DNA from: Paludibacteraceae bacterium
GTDB lineage: Bacteria; Bacteroidota; Bacteroidia; Bacteroidales; Paludibacteraceae
DNA: 64,000 bases
Direction: 5' to 3'
Assembly (NCBI GenBank): GCA_905234685.1
Contig: CAJOIR010000003.1
Location: forward strand, 42,476-106,475
The position numbers and the translations under genes are program-made. The notes under the pieces were generated by a model. That model ran no database searches. It saw nothing but the letters and a program-made list of their open reading frames with translations, and had not been told where the DNA came from. Below, piece after piece: positions 47,396 through 57,892 of the stretch (position 1 is the first letter of the stretch; each line of letters begins with the position of its first letter).

Positions 47396-47468
47396 AACGT
47401 GAAAATACGGGCTTTGACGCAATGTCGGCACGATAGTATTATTTAACTGAATATAACAACATTAAGAT

Positions 47469-50400
47469 ATGAAAAAGAATTACTTCATTGGTTTATTTTC
47501 GCTTGTCGCCATCTTGTTGGCTGGCATAGCGGTGCCTTTGCAGGCACAACAGCTCCCTGACCCTGGTTTCGAAGACTGGTCTGGGGATAAGTTCGAAGGG
47601 AACATTCAGCCTAAATACTGGCATGGATCAAATGTCTCGCAGTCTGTGATGAATGTTAACTTCACAGAGAGGAAGACAGGTCATAACGGCTATTGTGTGT
47701 ACATTGCCGACAAAGATGTCAAGTTCGCCTCTATTGGTGCTACAAGTCCCGGTTATGTCACTCTGGGTACACCTTGGTCTTGGCTTTCTGGACTTAACAT
47801 CAGTAGTGCCACTGCCGGCACTTATGGTGGTATCAGTTTTACCTATCGCCCTGACGCTATGAAAGTCTGGATTAAGCGTACTGGTAGCAACACCTCCAAG
47901 GAGAACTACAATATCGTGTTCTATTCTTGGAAGGGCACTGCTAAAGGTAGCTCTTATAAGAGTAACGGCTATACTTGTTCTTCTCCTGGTTCTCCGTATA
48001 ACACTGACGAGGAGTCCGACATACGTATAGCACTCAACAAGAATATGTGCGCTACCTCTACACCAGGAAAGCAGATTGCCGAGGGTTGGGTTCGCGAGAA
48101 GAAGACCTATAACGACTGGACACAGATTACAGTACCTATCTACTATCTCAACAACGATGTACCCGAGAAAGTCAATGTGATATTTTCTGCTGGTAACTAT
48201 CCTAACTTCCGTGATAATAATGGTATTTATAACGGCAATGACATTTACATTGACGATGTGGAACTTGTGTACAATTCCAACATTGAGGCTCTCTTTATTG
48301 ATGGTATCGAGTGGACAGGTTTTGATGGTACAAACACAGGAGAACAGGTCTATTCTCTTGGTAGTGAGGCGACAGAAGTCCCTGAGATTTATGGTGTGCG
48401 TGGACGAGGCACTTTGACCAACGATCCCCCTACTCACGATGGCTTTGCTAACGACTATAACGAAATGAAGAAGACTGTCAATTTCCCTGGTCGCAGACTC
48501 TCGGATAGTGAGATGACAGTTCAGAAAGGCAAGATAGGAGAGGTTACTACCATCACCGTTAAGGCGGAAGACGGCAGTAGCACCACCACTTACAAGATTC
48601 GCTTTGTGAAGGCTGTCTCAAGTAATGCCACTCCGCAGAATATCGTTTATACGCTCGGAGGAGAGACCAAGAGCATAGGATTCTCTGGTACAAACCTCAC
48701 CTACAACGTCTCTCTGCCTTATGGTACTACCGACATCCCTCAACTTAAGGCTACACTACAGTCTGGTCAGACTGTCTCATATCAACAGCCTACAAAGAAT
48801 AACCTTACTGGTAAGGTCACTGTTACTGCTGCTGACGGAACTACAAAGAAAACTTATACCGTAAATTTTACCATAGAGAAACTCACAGATAACACACTTC
48901 AAGATATATTGGTAAATGGTGTCTCTCTGCCGGGTTTCTCTGCCACTGGTTCTCGTTTCAAATACGCTCTTTCCTCTGCCGAAGTACCCACGGTTACACC
49001 TGTATCCGCTTATCCTGCAGGCGAGCAGACTATTAACATCGTTTACAATACCGTTGAGCAAGGCTGTAAGATTGAAGTCTCTGCTCCCGGCAACACCACT
49101 GTTAGAACATACACTATTACATATACCATCGAGCAGTCAGGTAATACCTATCTTACCGACCTCCGTGTCGAAGGTTATGACATAGGCTTCAACCAGACCA
49201 CCACCTCTTACACTGTCAACCTTCCTCTTGATGCAACTGCTCTGCCTCAGGTTACATACGTTGCAGGCGATAGTCAGCAGACTATTGCTGTCGATGTAAC
49301 CGGTATGAACGGACTCACAGGTGTCTATAAGATTGTCGTTACCTCTGGTAAGGGTACTACGCGTACTTACCGTATCACCTTTACACAAGAGCAGTCTTCA
49401 ATTAAGACTCTCAAGGCTATTTTCGTCAATGGTCAGGCTCTTGCTGATTTTGCGCCGACGAAGACCACTTATGAATATGAACTCCCCGAAGGCACAACAT
49501 CTGCTACCATCACTTGGACTAAAGGTGATGAATACCAGACAGTACGACTCCAGCAGGAGACGGTCAATGTTAACGGGAGGAATATCATCATCGTTACTGC
49601 AGGCAATGGTGAGACGCAGCAGTATATCGTAACACTCTCAGTTCGCAAATCCGAGGCTAACACCCTCCGTATGATATACATTGATGGTAACGAACTCGAT
49701 GGTTTTTCGTCTAACGTTTACGAATACAATATCCAACTGCCCGTAGGCACTACTCAGTTGCCTGTTGTTACTTATGATAACGGAGGCTCTCTTTGGCCTA
49801 AGGTCACTATAAGCGACTTGACTAACAATGGAGTAGGAGACTACCGCCTCACAGTTACTGCCGAGACTGGTGCTCGCAATACTTACGTACTCCACTTCTC
49901 TGTTACCGCTTCCGACAATACGTCATTGAGCATGATATATCTTGACGGAGTACAGCTTGAAGGCTTTGCTGCTACTACCACCGAATATGACATCAATTTG
50001 CCTGTCGGTGTCACACGTTTGCCTCAGGTCACTGCCTACAAGGCGGAGGCTTCACAGCGTGTGGCTGTTCAGACAACTGGTGACAATACTGTCATTACCG
50101 TTACTGCTGCGAGCGGAGTTAAGCAGACATACACTCTGCGTTTCCATCGTCAGATGTCTGCGAATGCACTCCTTAACATGATTTACCTTGACGGCGACTC
50201 ACTCCCTGGCTTCGACAAGAACACTCTTGAATATACGGTTACACTTGCTGACGGCAACCGTCCTGTTGTCACTGTTGACAAGGATGAGACTCAGCAGACT
50301 ACCATACAGACTTCTATGGGTTATGGTACTACTACCATTATCGTCACTCCCCAGACGGGTACAGGCAATACATACCTCATTCACTTCGTGCCTGAGGAGA

Positions 50401-53400
50401 AGACTGAGCACCGCTTGAAGAGTATTCTTGTTGACGGTGTGGAGATTGAAGGCTTCGACCCTGCTAAGAAAGACTATACTTATACTTATAATACCACCAC
50501 TCAGCCTTCTGTTACTTATGTGGCGCGTGAAGGTCAGAGTGTACGCCAGTTGCAGAGCGGTAATCTTGTTACTATCGTTGTTACTACTGTCTCACAGACT
50601 GTCACCTACACTGTCACTCTTATTCAAGGCACTGTCACACTTAGCAATGATGCTACTCTTACTAATATAATGCTTGCTGCAGGCACTCTCACTCCTGCAT
50701 TTAGCGCAGAGCAGACTGCATACACTGTCACTCTTGCTGCAACGGACGCTATGCCTGTTGTCACGTATGAGGCAAAGGCAGGTCAGACTATCGCTGCAGG
50801 CTTCACTTCTGAGACTGTATATACCATTCATGTGCGCGCCGAAGACGGGCAGACAGAGAAGACCTACACTGTTACTTTCAATCGTGAAGCGGGTGTATGT
50901 GTTGCTCCTCTGCTTGATATGATATATATCAGTGGCAATCCGCTTGACGGGTTTGTGAGTGACCGCACTGTATATTCTGTAGTTTGGGGTGCAGACAAAC
51001 TGCCTATTGTCACTGTTGACAAGCCCGAAGGCACTTCACTGCTCATATCTCAGACTGGCGAGCGTCAGCATACTGTATTACTATCCAATGACTGTGGAGA
51101 AACAGCTTATGTGCTCAACTATGCTGCAGTAGTACACAACAGTCCCCTGCTTAGTGACATACGTCTCAACGCTGTCCTCACTCCTTTCTTTGCACCTACC
51201 ACTTATAGTTACGTTGTCAACCTTCCTGCTGGCACAAAAGCAGTGCCTTGTATTACACCTGTAGAAGGCGAGGGTGGTCAGATTATCACTGTTGCTTATG
51301 GCAGGATTAATTCAGACACTAAGATACATGTCTTGTCTGAGAGTGGAGCGGAGCAGGATTATGTTGTGCACTTCAATGTGCCTCTGTCTAACAGTCCTCT
51401 CTTGGCAGGAATATATGTTGATGACATGCTTGTTGATGGTTTCGATCCTTCAACTGCTACATACACTGTGCTCCTCGATGCCGGCACTTCTGATGCTCCA
51501 AAGGTTACTTGGCGCAAGTACGTGTCAGGTCAGCAGGTTGACTTTACCTGCCGCCCTGTTGGTGAGGAATCTGTAATAAAGGTAACAAGCGAAGATGGTT
51601 CACAGCAACAGGAGTACAAGTTGCGTATTATCAACGTTGCCAAACAGACCAATCAACTTCAGTCAATAACCATAACAGGTGCAGGTGAGGTAACTCTCGG
51701 TGCTGAATTGAACAAGACTGTTTCGCTACCTTTCGGCACTACTGATTTCACAATCACTGGTTACCAGAAGAACTATGCAGAGCAGACGGTAATGATACAG
51801 AATGGTGGCATACTCAGGCCTACTATTATCACTGTCTATTCTAATAATGCTGAGGTTGCTCCTGTTGTCTATACTCTCACCCCTGAGGTGGCAACAGTTG
51901 CAGGCGCAGTGCTCAACGGTATCACTATTGACGGCACTCCTATAGCAGGCTTTGACAAAGAGCAGTTCAGTTATATTGTCAATATAGAAGATGCAATTCC
52001 AGTTGTAGAGGCAATTGCTCCTGCAGGAGTCACTGTCACACCCGGTGCAACCACTTCAATCAAGAAGCGTACTTTCAAAGTGGAGAAAGACGGCGAGACC
52101 AACACATACACTGTGCATTTCTACTATAAGAACGATGTAATACCTAACCAAGATTTCACTATCTGGGAGCCGGCATTGGTTAAGACATCTGCACTTAGTC
52201 CTAAAGGTTGGATGGTGCCTGCCGACTGCACAGACGATTTCTCCTGGATTGGTTTCCTTGCCAACCCTTATGTGGTAGGTAACGAAGTTCAGCAGTTCAC
52301 ATATAATAATGAGACTTGTGTCAAGCTTAGCACTATTCGTGATGGTGCGCGTAACGCTATCTACGGATCTGTGCCTGGTATGATGACTATAGGCACAATG
52401 TCAGTTGTGTTAGCTGCGGCAAATGGTTCTACGTCAAGTGTCAGTGGGAATATCTCATTCAAGAATACACCTGATAGAATTTACATGGACTTCAACGCCT
52501 TGTCTCAGAAGAATATGAACAACTGGCGTATGCTTCTCACCCTTGGTGATGGCAGCAAAACAGACACTACTTTCTATACCGGGCCTTTTAACCAGTTGGG
52601 TCAGTGGAGAGTGATGAATAGAAAAATTAACTATGGCAAACTCTCCGGTGAAGTAAAGACTTTGAACATTCTTGTTAATGCTGCTCAATCTGAGAACTCG
52701 TCAGATATAGGCGGTTTGACTGAACGCACATCAGAGTTGTTGATAAAGAATCTGCATTTCATTTTCAACAGCACTCTCAAGTCTGTCACTGTTGACGGCA
52801 ATCCTGCTACTATCAGTGGCACAGCTATTACATACGACATAGCAGACGCAGAGTATCATCAGATGCCTGTAGTACGTTTCCGTGGTGAGGTTGATGACCA
52901 GATGCCTGTACTTACATGGACTCAGCCTGGTGTCACTGCCAATATACGCAACTATGCCGAAGATGGTAGTTATACTGACTATACTCTCACTATCAACCGT
53001 CCTCAGTCAACAGTATGCACTCTTGCTGACATTAAGATTAACGGTAATACCATAACCGGTTTCAACGCAGCGACAACTGAATATACTTACTCTGTCAGCA
53101 ACTGGACCGGTATATTGCCCGACATCGAGGCAGTGCCTGCCAGTGTACACGAGATTATCACTATGACTCGCTCAGGCAACCAGATTACAATTACGGTTGC
53201 TGCCGAGAATGGCGATGAGAAGACTTACACAATAACCTTTGTTGACTCTCAGGCAGGTAACTCTTATCTACAAAACCTGTTTGTTTCTGAGGGTGGGGTG
53301 CTTTCACCTGCATTTGCGTCAGGTGTTACTGACTACACCATTCTCCTTGACGACAACGTATTGCCTGTAGTGCACTTTGTTCCTGCCTCAATGTCACAGA

Positions 53401-56400
53401 CTGTCGAGATGCGTGGCAATATCATCACTGTCACCTCGCAAGACAGCACTCAGGAGATTTACACACTTACTCCCGTGCTTTCTACCAGTGGACTTTTGAG
53501 CAGTATTGAGGCTGACAATGCCGAACTCACGGGCTTCGACCCTGAGAAGTATGTTTACGATGTGGCAACGCGTCCGACTTCATATTGTTTCACTCGTGCC
53601 TATTCCACCGACTCCGTCTTCCAGACCATTACTGACAAGCAGGCAACGCTTGCAGTGTTTGGTGAGGAGAATCAGCCTGTATATACCATACGTCTTAGCG
53701 CATCTGCTTCTGACAACAGTCTGCTGCAGATGATACGCGTTGATGGAGTTGATATAGCGGGATTCACCCCTGACAACTTCTACCCTGTAACATCCGCCTA
53801 TGCTGATGCCGTGGTTGAGGTTATTCCGCAGGAGGCGGAGCAGACTGTCAGCATGACGTCTCAGATGAGTGGCAACGACCGTATATATACTATAGTGGTA
53901 ACCTCACCTGACGGTAATCATACATCAACCTATACCCTCACTTTGCAGAAGCAGTTGTCAAACAATGCTAATCTGATTGATATCTTTATTGGCGGTCAGT
54001 CGGTTGGTCTTGTTCCGGGAGAATATACTTACTCCTACGAAGTCGCTCTTGCTGACCTCACCAAGCCCAAGACACAGAATCCTGACATGCCTGATGTGAC
54101 CTACTCAGCACATCGCGGTCAGACAGTCGCTCTCACGCTTGGTACTCTCACAACTCCTACTTTGATTGATGTCACAGCAGAAGACGATGTCACTACTCAG
54201 ACTTATGTGCTCAACATCACTTCTCAGAAGTCTCACTATGCATATCTGAGCGACATCACCGTTGCCGGAGTACCTGTGCCTGACTTCAAGCCTCAGACCA
54301 ACAGTTACACTATGCTTGATGTTGAAGCGGGTGTAGGCAGAAATGACATACAGACCTATACTGCCGACCTCTTCCAAAAAGAGGTTGAGATAACGGGCAG
54401 CGAGAACACTTGGTATATCACTTCTACTGCTGAAGACGGCACTCAGTTCACTTACACTGTCATCTTTGTGCGTCGTGTCTTGTCTTCTGATGCACAGCTT
54501 TACGACATTCACTTGGACAACCTTACTTTCACTGACTTTGCTCAGGCAGGCAAGGGTGAGGTCACTCCTTCTGTATTCCGTGGGGCAACCACCCAATACA
54601 CAGTCACTCTGCCACAGGGCACTACCGTATTGCCTGACGTATCGACCATTGCCAAGAATGACAAGCAGGTTGTTTCTGCACCTGAGTGGAATGGCAACAA
54701 GGTCACTGTTGATGTTACAGCAGAAGACGGCACAGTGGTGACATACGAAATCACGTTCACCGTTCTACTGTCGAAGAATACCGACCTTCTCGGTATCAAT
54801 GTCGGTGATCAGCCTGTAGCCGGTTTCAACAGCAAACAACTCTTCTATCAGGTGACGCTCGACCAGTCTATTCGTCAGTATCAGCCTGTCGAGGCAGTGC
54901 TTGCCGAGAATGTTCAGCGGGTTGACATACAGACATCTGACAACCTGTCAACAATCATTGTCACAGCAGAAGACACTCTTTATCAGAAGACATATATCGT
55001 TCAGCAGATACTCACACCTTCGTCTGCCGACACACTGACAATGATATATGCCGACGGAATTGAGATTGAGGGCTTCGAGCCGAATGTCTTCGTTTATAAC
55101 ACTACGCTGACAGGCTGCAATCCTCAGTTCCCGCATTTGGATGCTATCGGCGCCGGCGAGCCTTACCAGAACGTGAAGGTTGAGACTATCTATGAAGTGG
55201 CCGACTCGGCTGCATGCTATCAGATTACGGTATTGGCGGAGAACGGCAGTCACAACAACTATATTCTCAACTACACCGTAGCGCATTCCGCTGTTGACAC
55301 CTTGCAGGCGATCTATGTCGGCGGTCAGTTGCTTGAGAACTTCTCCGGCAGCCGCAACGACTATCAGATCACCCTCGAGCGTGGCACTGCCGAGTTGCCG
55401 GAGATAACATGGCTTACGGGCGACGAGTGTATGCAGCAGGATGTTCAGATTGAGAAGGGTGGCGTCAACGGACTCACCAAACTCATCGTTACAGCTCCTG
55501 CGGGCAACACACGCGTCTATACCATAAGCTTCTCCACACGTCTAAGCGACAATGCGCTCCTCAAGAGTATTTCTGTAGGTGGCATTGAGATTGACGGCTA
55601 CGATCAGGAGACGTTCGAATATGCACAAGACATACTCTACGGCTATGCTTCACTGCCTCTTGTCACATTCGAAAAACAGGAGGAGGCTCAGAGCGTGACC
55701 ATTGTCAGCGACAGCCTCAGCGTTACTCTCAATGTAGTGGCTGAAGACGGCATCACAACGGCTTCGTATAAGGTGACATTCAACGTCATCATGTCGGACA
55801 ACTCCTATCTGCTGACCGTTTACTTCGATGGCGAACGTTACTATGATTTCCGTCGTGACATATTCGAGTATCATATTCCTGTTGACTACACAGTGGAAGA
55901 GCGTCCTCAGATTACCTGGCTTGAGGATGACACACTGCAGACTGTCATGCTTGAGAGTCTGACGCCTCTGGCTGCCAAGCTCACTGTATATGCTCCGAAC
56001 AAGGAAGACTTCAACGAGTATCTCTTCTATTTCGACCGTGAACTGTGTCATATCAACCGGCTCGAAGGCATCACTCTGCGCGGTGAACCTCTTGCAGGCT
56101 TTGCTCAGGACTCGCTCGAATATGTTGTCAACTGGCCTGTTGAGACTCCTGTTGACAGTCTGTACACTGTCGCTGACGTTGACTTTGTCAAGGCAGAGAA
56201 GCACGAGGCTGTCGAGGTTACTGTTGACAGTGAGAACACTATCGTCCTGCGTGTTCAGGCGGAGAACGGTGATGTTCGCAACTACCTCATTCAGCAGACG
56301 GTAGCCCTCTCCGACGTGGCATATCTGGTTGACATACTTGTCGGCGGTGTGAGTCTTAACGACTTCGACAGTGCCCGCTTCGAATATACTTACGTCTTGC

Positions 56401-56894
56401 TTGAGGGCGAGATAATACCTGAGATAGAGGCTGTAGCGCCGAACGACGACATTCAGGTGTCTGTCACTGTGGGCACAGTTGAAGAGCCAACGAACATCTA
56501 TTGCATTGCTCCAAACGGCAGACGTGTGGTTTACTCTATCCGTTTCGAGTATTCCGAGACCAACGTAGCCGATCGTGCTACAAGTCGTGACGTCTTGCTG
56601 CGTCATATCCCCGGCAGTCGTCAGTTCATGGCATACGCCACGAGGCAGAATGTTCAGATTGCTCTCTATGACCATCTTGGAACACAACTCGAACTTCTGA
56701 TGATTCCTGTCTGCAATCCTAACCTGACTGTCATGGGAGAGGATACCAGTGAGCAGGAGTTCATCTACAACGTAATGGACTCTGCCAACGGAGTGGTGTT
56801 CGAGATACCCGAGGACAACATGCCCTACTACTATGTCTTCTATTACAACTATGAAGAGCGTCTTTCGTCGGGCAAGATAATGATGAGCAAATAA
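47469..56894 (+). CDS. Giant secreted protein with two PCMD-like domains and 30 cadherin-like repeats
   Basis: This 3141-residue protein has a signal peptide (MKKNYFIGLFSLVAILLAG) and a PCMD-like domain (about 27-270). Fifteen repeats of about 80 residues follow (about 270-1556), then a second PCMD-like domain (about 1557-1767), fifteen more repeats (about 1768-3020) and a C-terminal module (about 3030-3141). The repeat pattern is L..I.vdG..l.GF....Y.v.LP.gt..lP.V, then v.AedG....Y.i.F, as in cadherin-like beta-sandwich domains. The two PCMD-like domains share PGYVTLGT/PGMMTIGT and IYIDDVELVYNS/LLIKNLHFIFNS. The tail ending YYYVFYYNYEERLSSGKIMM resembles type IX secretion tails. It is probably surface-exposed; adhesion or glycan binding is inferred. 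Confidence 0.85.
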   Translation: MKKNYFIGLFSLVAILLAGIAVPLQAQQLPDPGFEDWSGDKFEGNIQPKYWHGSNVSQSVMNVNFTERKTGHNGYCVYIADKDVKFASIGATSPGYVTLGTPWSWLSGLNISSATAGTYGGISFTYRPDAMKVWIKRTGSNTSKENYNIVFYSWKGTAKGSSYKSNGYTCSSPGSPYNTDEESDIRIALNKNMCATSTPGKQIAEGWVREKKTYNDWTQITVPIYYLNNDVPEKVNVIFSAGNYPNFRDNNGIYNGNDIYIDDVELVYNSNIEALFIDGIEWTGFDGTNTGEQVYSLGSEATEVPEIYGVRGRGTLTNDPPTHDGFANDYNEMKKTVNFPGRRLSDSEMTVQKGKIGEVTTITVKAEDGSSTTTYKIRFVKAVSSNATPQNIVYTLGGETKSIGFSGTNLTYNVSLPYGTTDIPQLKATLQSGQTVSYQQPTKNNLTGKVTVTAADGTTKKTYTVNFTIEKLTDNTLQDILVNGVSLPGFSATGSRFKYALSSAEVPTVTPVSAYPAGEQTINIVYNTVEQGCKIEVSAPGNTTVRTYTITYTIEQSGNTYLTDLRVEGYDIGFNQTTTSYTVNLPLDATALPQVTYVAGDSQQTIAVDVTGMNGLTGVYKIVVTSGKGTTRTYRITFTQEQSSIKTLKAIFVNGQALADFAPTKTTYEYELPEGTTSATITWTKGDEYQTVRLQQETVNVNGRNIIIVTAGNGETQQYIVTLSVRKSEANTLRMIYIDGNELDGFSSNVYEYNIQLPVGTTQLPVVTYDNGGSLWPKVTISDLTNNGVGDYRLTVTAETGARNTYVLHFSVTASDNTSLSMIYLDGVQLEGFAATTTEYDINLPVGVTRLPQVTAYKAEASQRVAVQTTGDNTVITVTAASGVKQTYTLRFHRQMSANALLNMIYLDGDSLPGFDKNTLEYTVTLADGNRPVVTVDKDETQQTTIQTSMGYGTTTIIVTPQTGTGNTYLIHFVPEEKTEHRLKSILVDGVEIEGFDPAKKDYTYTYNTTTQPSVTYVAREGQSVRQLQSGNLVTIVVTTVSQTVTYTVTLIQGTVTLSNDATLTNIMLAAGTLTPAFSAEQTAYTVTLAATDAMPVVTYEAKAGQTIAAGFTSETVYTIHVRAEDGQTEKTYTVTFNREAGVCVAPLLDMIYISGNPLDGFVSDRTVYSVVWGADKLPIVTVDKPEGTSLLISQTGERQHTVLLSNDCGETAYVLNYAAVVHNSPLLSDIRLNAVLTPFFAPTTYSYVVNLPAGTKAVPCITPVEGEGGQIITVAYGRINSDTKIHVLSESGAEQDYVVHFNVPLSNSPLLAGIYVDDMLVDGFDPSTATYTVLLDAGTSDAPKVTWRKYVSGQQVDFTCRPVGEESVIKVTSEDGSQQQEYKLRIINVAKQTNQLQSITITGAGEVTLGAELNKTVSLPFGTTDFTITGYQKNYAEQTVMIQNGGILRPTIITVYSNNAEVAPVVYTLTPEVATVAGAVLNGITIDGTPIAGFDKEQFSYIVNIEDAIPVVEAIAPAGVTVTPGATTSIKKRTFKVEKDGETNTYTVHFYYKNDVIPNQDFTIWEPALVKTSALSPKGWMVPADCTDDFSWIGFLANPYVVGNEVQQFTYNNETCVKLSTIRDGARNAIYGSVPGMMTIGTMSVVLAAANGSTSSVSGNISFKNTPDRIYMDFNALSQKNMNNWRMLLTLGDGSKTDTTFYTGPFNQLGQWRVMNRKINYGKLSGEVKTLNILVNAAQSENSSDIGGLTERTSELLIKNLHFIFNSTLKSVTVDGNPATISGTAITYDIADAEYHQMPVVRFRGEVDDQMPVLTWTQPGVTANIRNYAEDGSYTDYTLTINRPQSTVCTLADIKINGNTITGFNAATTEYTYSVSNWTGILPDIEAVPASVHEIITMTRSGNQITITVAAENGDEKTYTITFVDSQAGNSYLQNLFVSEGGVLSPAFASGVTDYTILLDDNVLPVVHFVPASMSQTVEMRGNIITVTSQDSTQEIYTLTPVLSTSGLLSSIEADNAELTGFDPEKYVYDVATRPTSYCFTRAYSTDSVFQTITDKQATLAVFGEENQPVYTIRLSASASDNSLLQMIRVDGVDIAGFTPDNFYPVTSAYADAVVEVIPQEAEQTVSMTSQMSGNDRIYTIVVTSPDGNHTSTYTLTLQKQLSNNANLIDIFIGGQSVGLVPGEYTYSYEVALADLTKPKTQNPDMPDVTYSAHRGQTVALTLGTLTTPTLIDVTAEDDVTTQTYVLNITSQKSHYAYLSDITVAGVPVPDFKPQTNSYTMLDVEAGVGRNDIQTYTADLFQKEVEITGSENTWYITSTAEDGTQFTYTVIFVRRVLSSDAQLYDIHLDNLTFTDFAQAGKGEVTPSVFRGATTQYTVTLPQGTTVLPDVSTIAKNDKQVVSAPEWNGNKVTVDVTAEDGTVVTYEITFTVLLSKNTDLLGINVGDQPVAGFNSKQLFYQVTLDQSIRQYQPVEAVLAENVQRVDIQTSDNLSTIIVTAEDTLYQKTYIVQQILTPSSADTLTMIYADGIEIEGFEPNVFVYNTTLTGCNPQFPHLDAIGAGEPYQNVKVETIYEVADSAACYQITVLAENGSHNNYILNYTVAHSAVDTLQAIYVGGQLLENFSGSRNDYQITLERGTAELPEITWLTGDECMQQDVQIEKGGVNGLTKLIVTAPAGNTRVYTISFSTRLSDNALLKSISVGGIEIDGYDQETFEYAQDILYGYASLPLVTFEKQEEAQSVTIVSDSLSVTLNVVAEDGITTASYKVTFNVIMSDNSYLLTVYFDGERYYDFRRDIFEYHIPVDYTVEERPQITWLEDDTLQTVMLESLTPLAAKLTVYAPNKEDFNEYLFYFDRELCHINRLEGITLRGEPLAGFAQDSLEYVVNWPVETPVDSLYTVADVDFVKAEKHEAVEVTVDSENTIVLRVQAENGDVRNYLIQQTVALSDVAYLVDILVGGVSLNDFDSARFEYTYVLLEGEIIPEIEAVAPNDDIQVSVTVGTVEEPTNIYCIAPNGRRVVYSIRFEYSETNVADRATSRDVLLRHIPGSRQFMAYATRQNVQIALYDHLGTQLELLMIPVCNPNLTVMGEDTSEQEFIYNVMDSANGVVFEIPEDNMPYYYVFYYNYEERLSSGKIMMSK

Positions 56895-56901
56895 TCATAA
56901 A

Positions 56902-56942
56902 TCTCTCCCCAATCATCTCCTTGAGAGCGGGTTGGGGAGAGA
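56902..56942. terminator. Hairpin after the giant gene
   Basis: An 11-bp stem, TCTCTCCCCAA (56902-56912) with TTGGGGAGAGA (56932-56942), follows the stop codon. The right arm can instead pair with 56946-56952 (GGAGAGA with TCTCTCC), so two alternative hairpins exist. No clean U-run follows. Confidence 0.6.
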
Positions 56943-57011
56943 GTTTCTCTCCGGCATGGCATCCCCGTCTTTTAGATGGAATAGTGGAGGTTTTTTTAAT
57001 TTGTTATTGGC

Positions 57012-57860
57012 GTGAATACCATTTTCATTGTTCTTCCAATACTCACATTGTTGATGTTTGACTTGGGTTTGACGCTCAGGTTGGAGGACTTTCGTCTTAT
57101 TGTCTCGCATCCTCTGCCGGTCTTCATAGGACTTGTTGGTCAGATAATATTGTTGCCTCTTGCCGCATGGGGAATAGGTTCTTTGTTTCACCTTGCTCCT
57201 CTCTTCATGATAGGCATCATGCTTGTAGCATGCAGTCCTGGAGGCAGTTCGAGCAATGTCTTTTCCATGTTGGCAAAAGGTGATGTGGCATTCTCGGTCA
57301 CTCTCACTGCATTGAGCAGTCTCATCACCCTTTTCACTCTTCCTCTTGTCATGTCATGGGTGACAATGAGTGTCGGAGAGACTGTCAACATTCATTTGCC
57401 TATAGGAAATCTGCTGGTTCAGAACATTGTCCTGATGGTGTTACCCGTCTCGGCAGGCTTATGGGTAAACCATGCGGCTCCCGACCGTGCTGAGAAGATA
57501 CACCGCGTCCTGGGACGACTGGCAATGCCTCTCTTGATACTCTTGGTGACTGTCTTCTTTTTCCAGCACAGACAAACCATAACAGAGCAGTTTGCCACTC
57601 TTGGGCTCACTATGACAGTGCTTATTCTCACCACTACCGCGCTTGGCGGATTACTCTCGCGTGCCGCAAGACTTACTCGCAGTGAGCGTCGCACTCTCGT
57701 TATTGAGATAGGCATGCAGAATGCAGCTCAGGCTATTACTGTGGCATGCAGTCCACTTGTTTTCAACAACGAGACCATAGCAGTGCCTGCTATCATCTAT
57801 GCGCTTGTGATGAATCTCGTGTTGCTTGCCTATGTTGGCATAATCAAACTCAAAAAATAG
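57012..57860 (+). CDS. SBF-family (bile acid:sodium symporter-like) transporter
   Basis: This 282-residue membrane protein has about eight to nine hydrophobic helices and the family's Gly/Ser-rich motif ACSPGGSSSNVFSMLAKGD. The start is GTG at 57012 (MNTIFIVLPILTLL when translated); no better start was seen. The IEIGMQNAAQAITVACSP segment is the second conserved cation-binding-like crossing. Substrates of the family include bile acids, other organic anions and pantoate, so the true substrate is unknown. It follows the giant gene after a hairpin and precedes the peptidase by 32 bases. Confidence 0.85.
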   Translation: MNTIFIVLPILTLLMFDLGLTLRLEDFRLIVSHPLPVFIGLVGQIILLPLAAWGIGSLFHLAPLFMIGIMLVACSPGGSSSNVFSMLAKGDVAFSVTLTALSSLITLFTLPLVMSWVTMSVGETVNIHLPIGNLLVQNIVLMVLPVSAGLWVNHAAPDRAEKIHRVLGRLAMPLLILLVTVFFFQHRQTITEQFATLGLTMTVLILTTTALGGLLSRAARLTRSERRTLVIEIGMQNAAQAITVACSPLVFNNETIAVPAIIYALVMNLVLLAYVGIIKLKK

Positions 57861-57892
57861 AATATCAGTATAAAACCACTTTACCTGCATAT

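Noticed and set aside
55650-56687. A 345-codon minus-strand open frame opposite the giant gene
   Set aside because: It follows the codon pattern of the repeat protein on the other strand and has no promoter, start context or motif.
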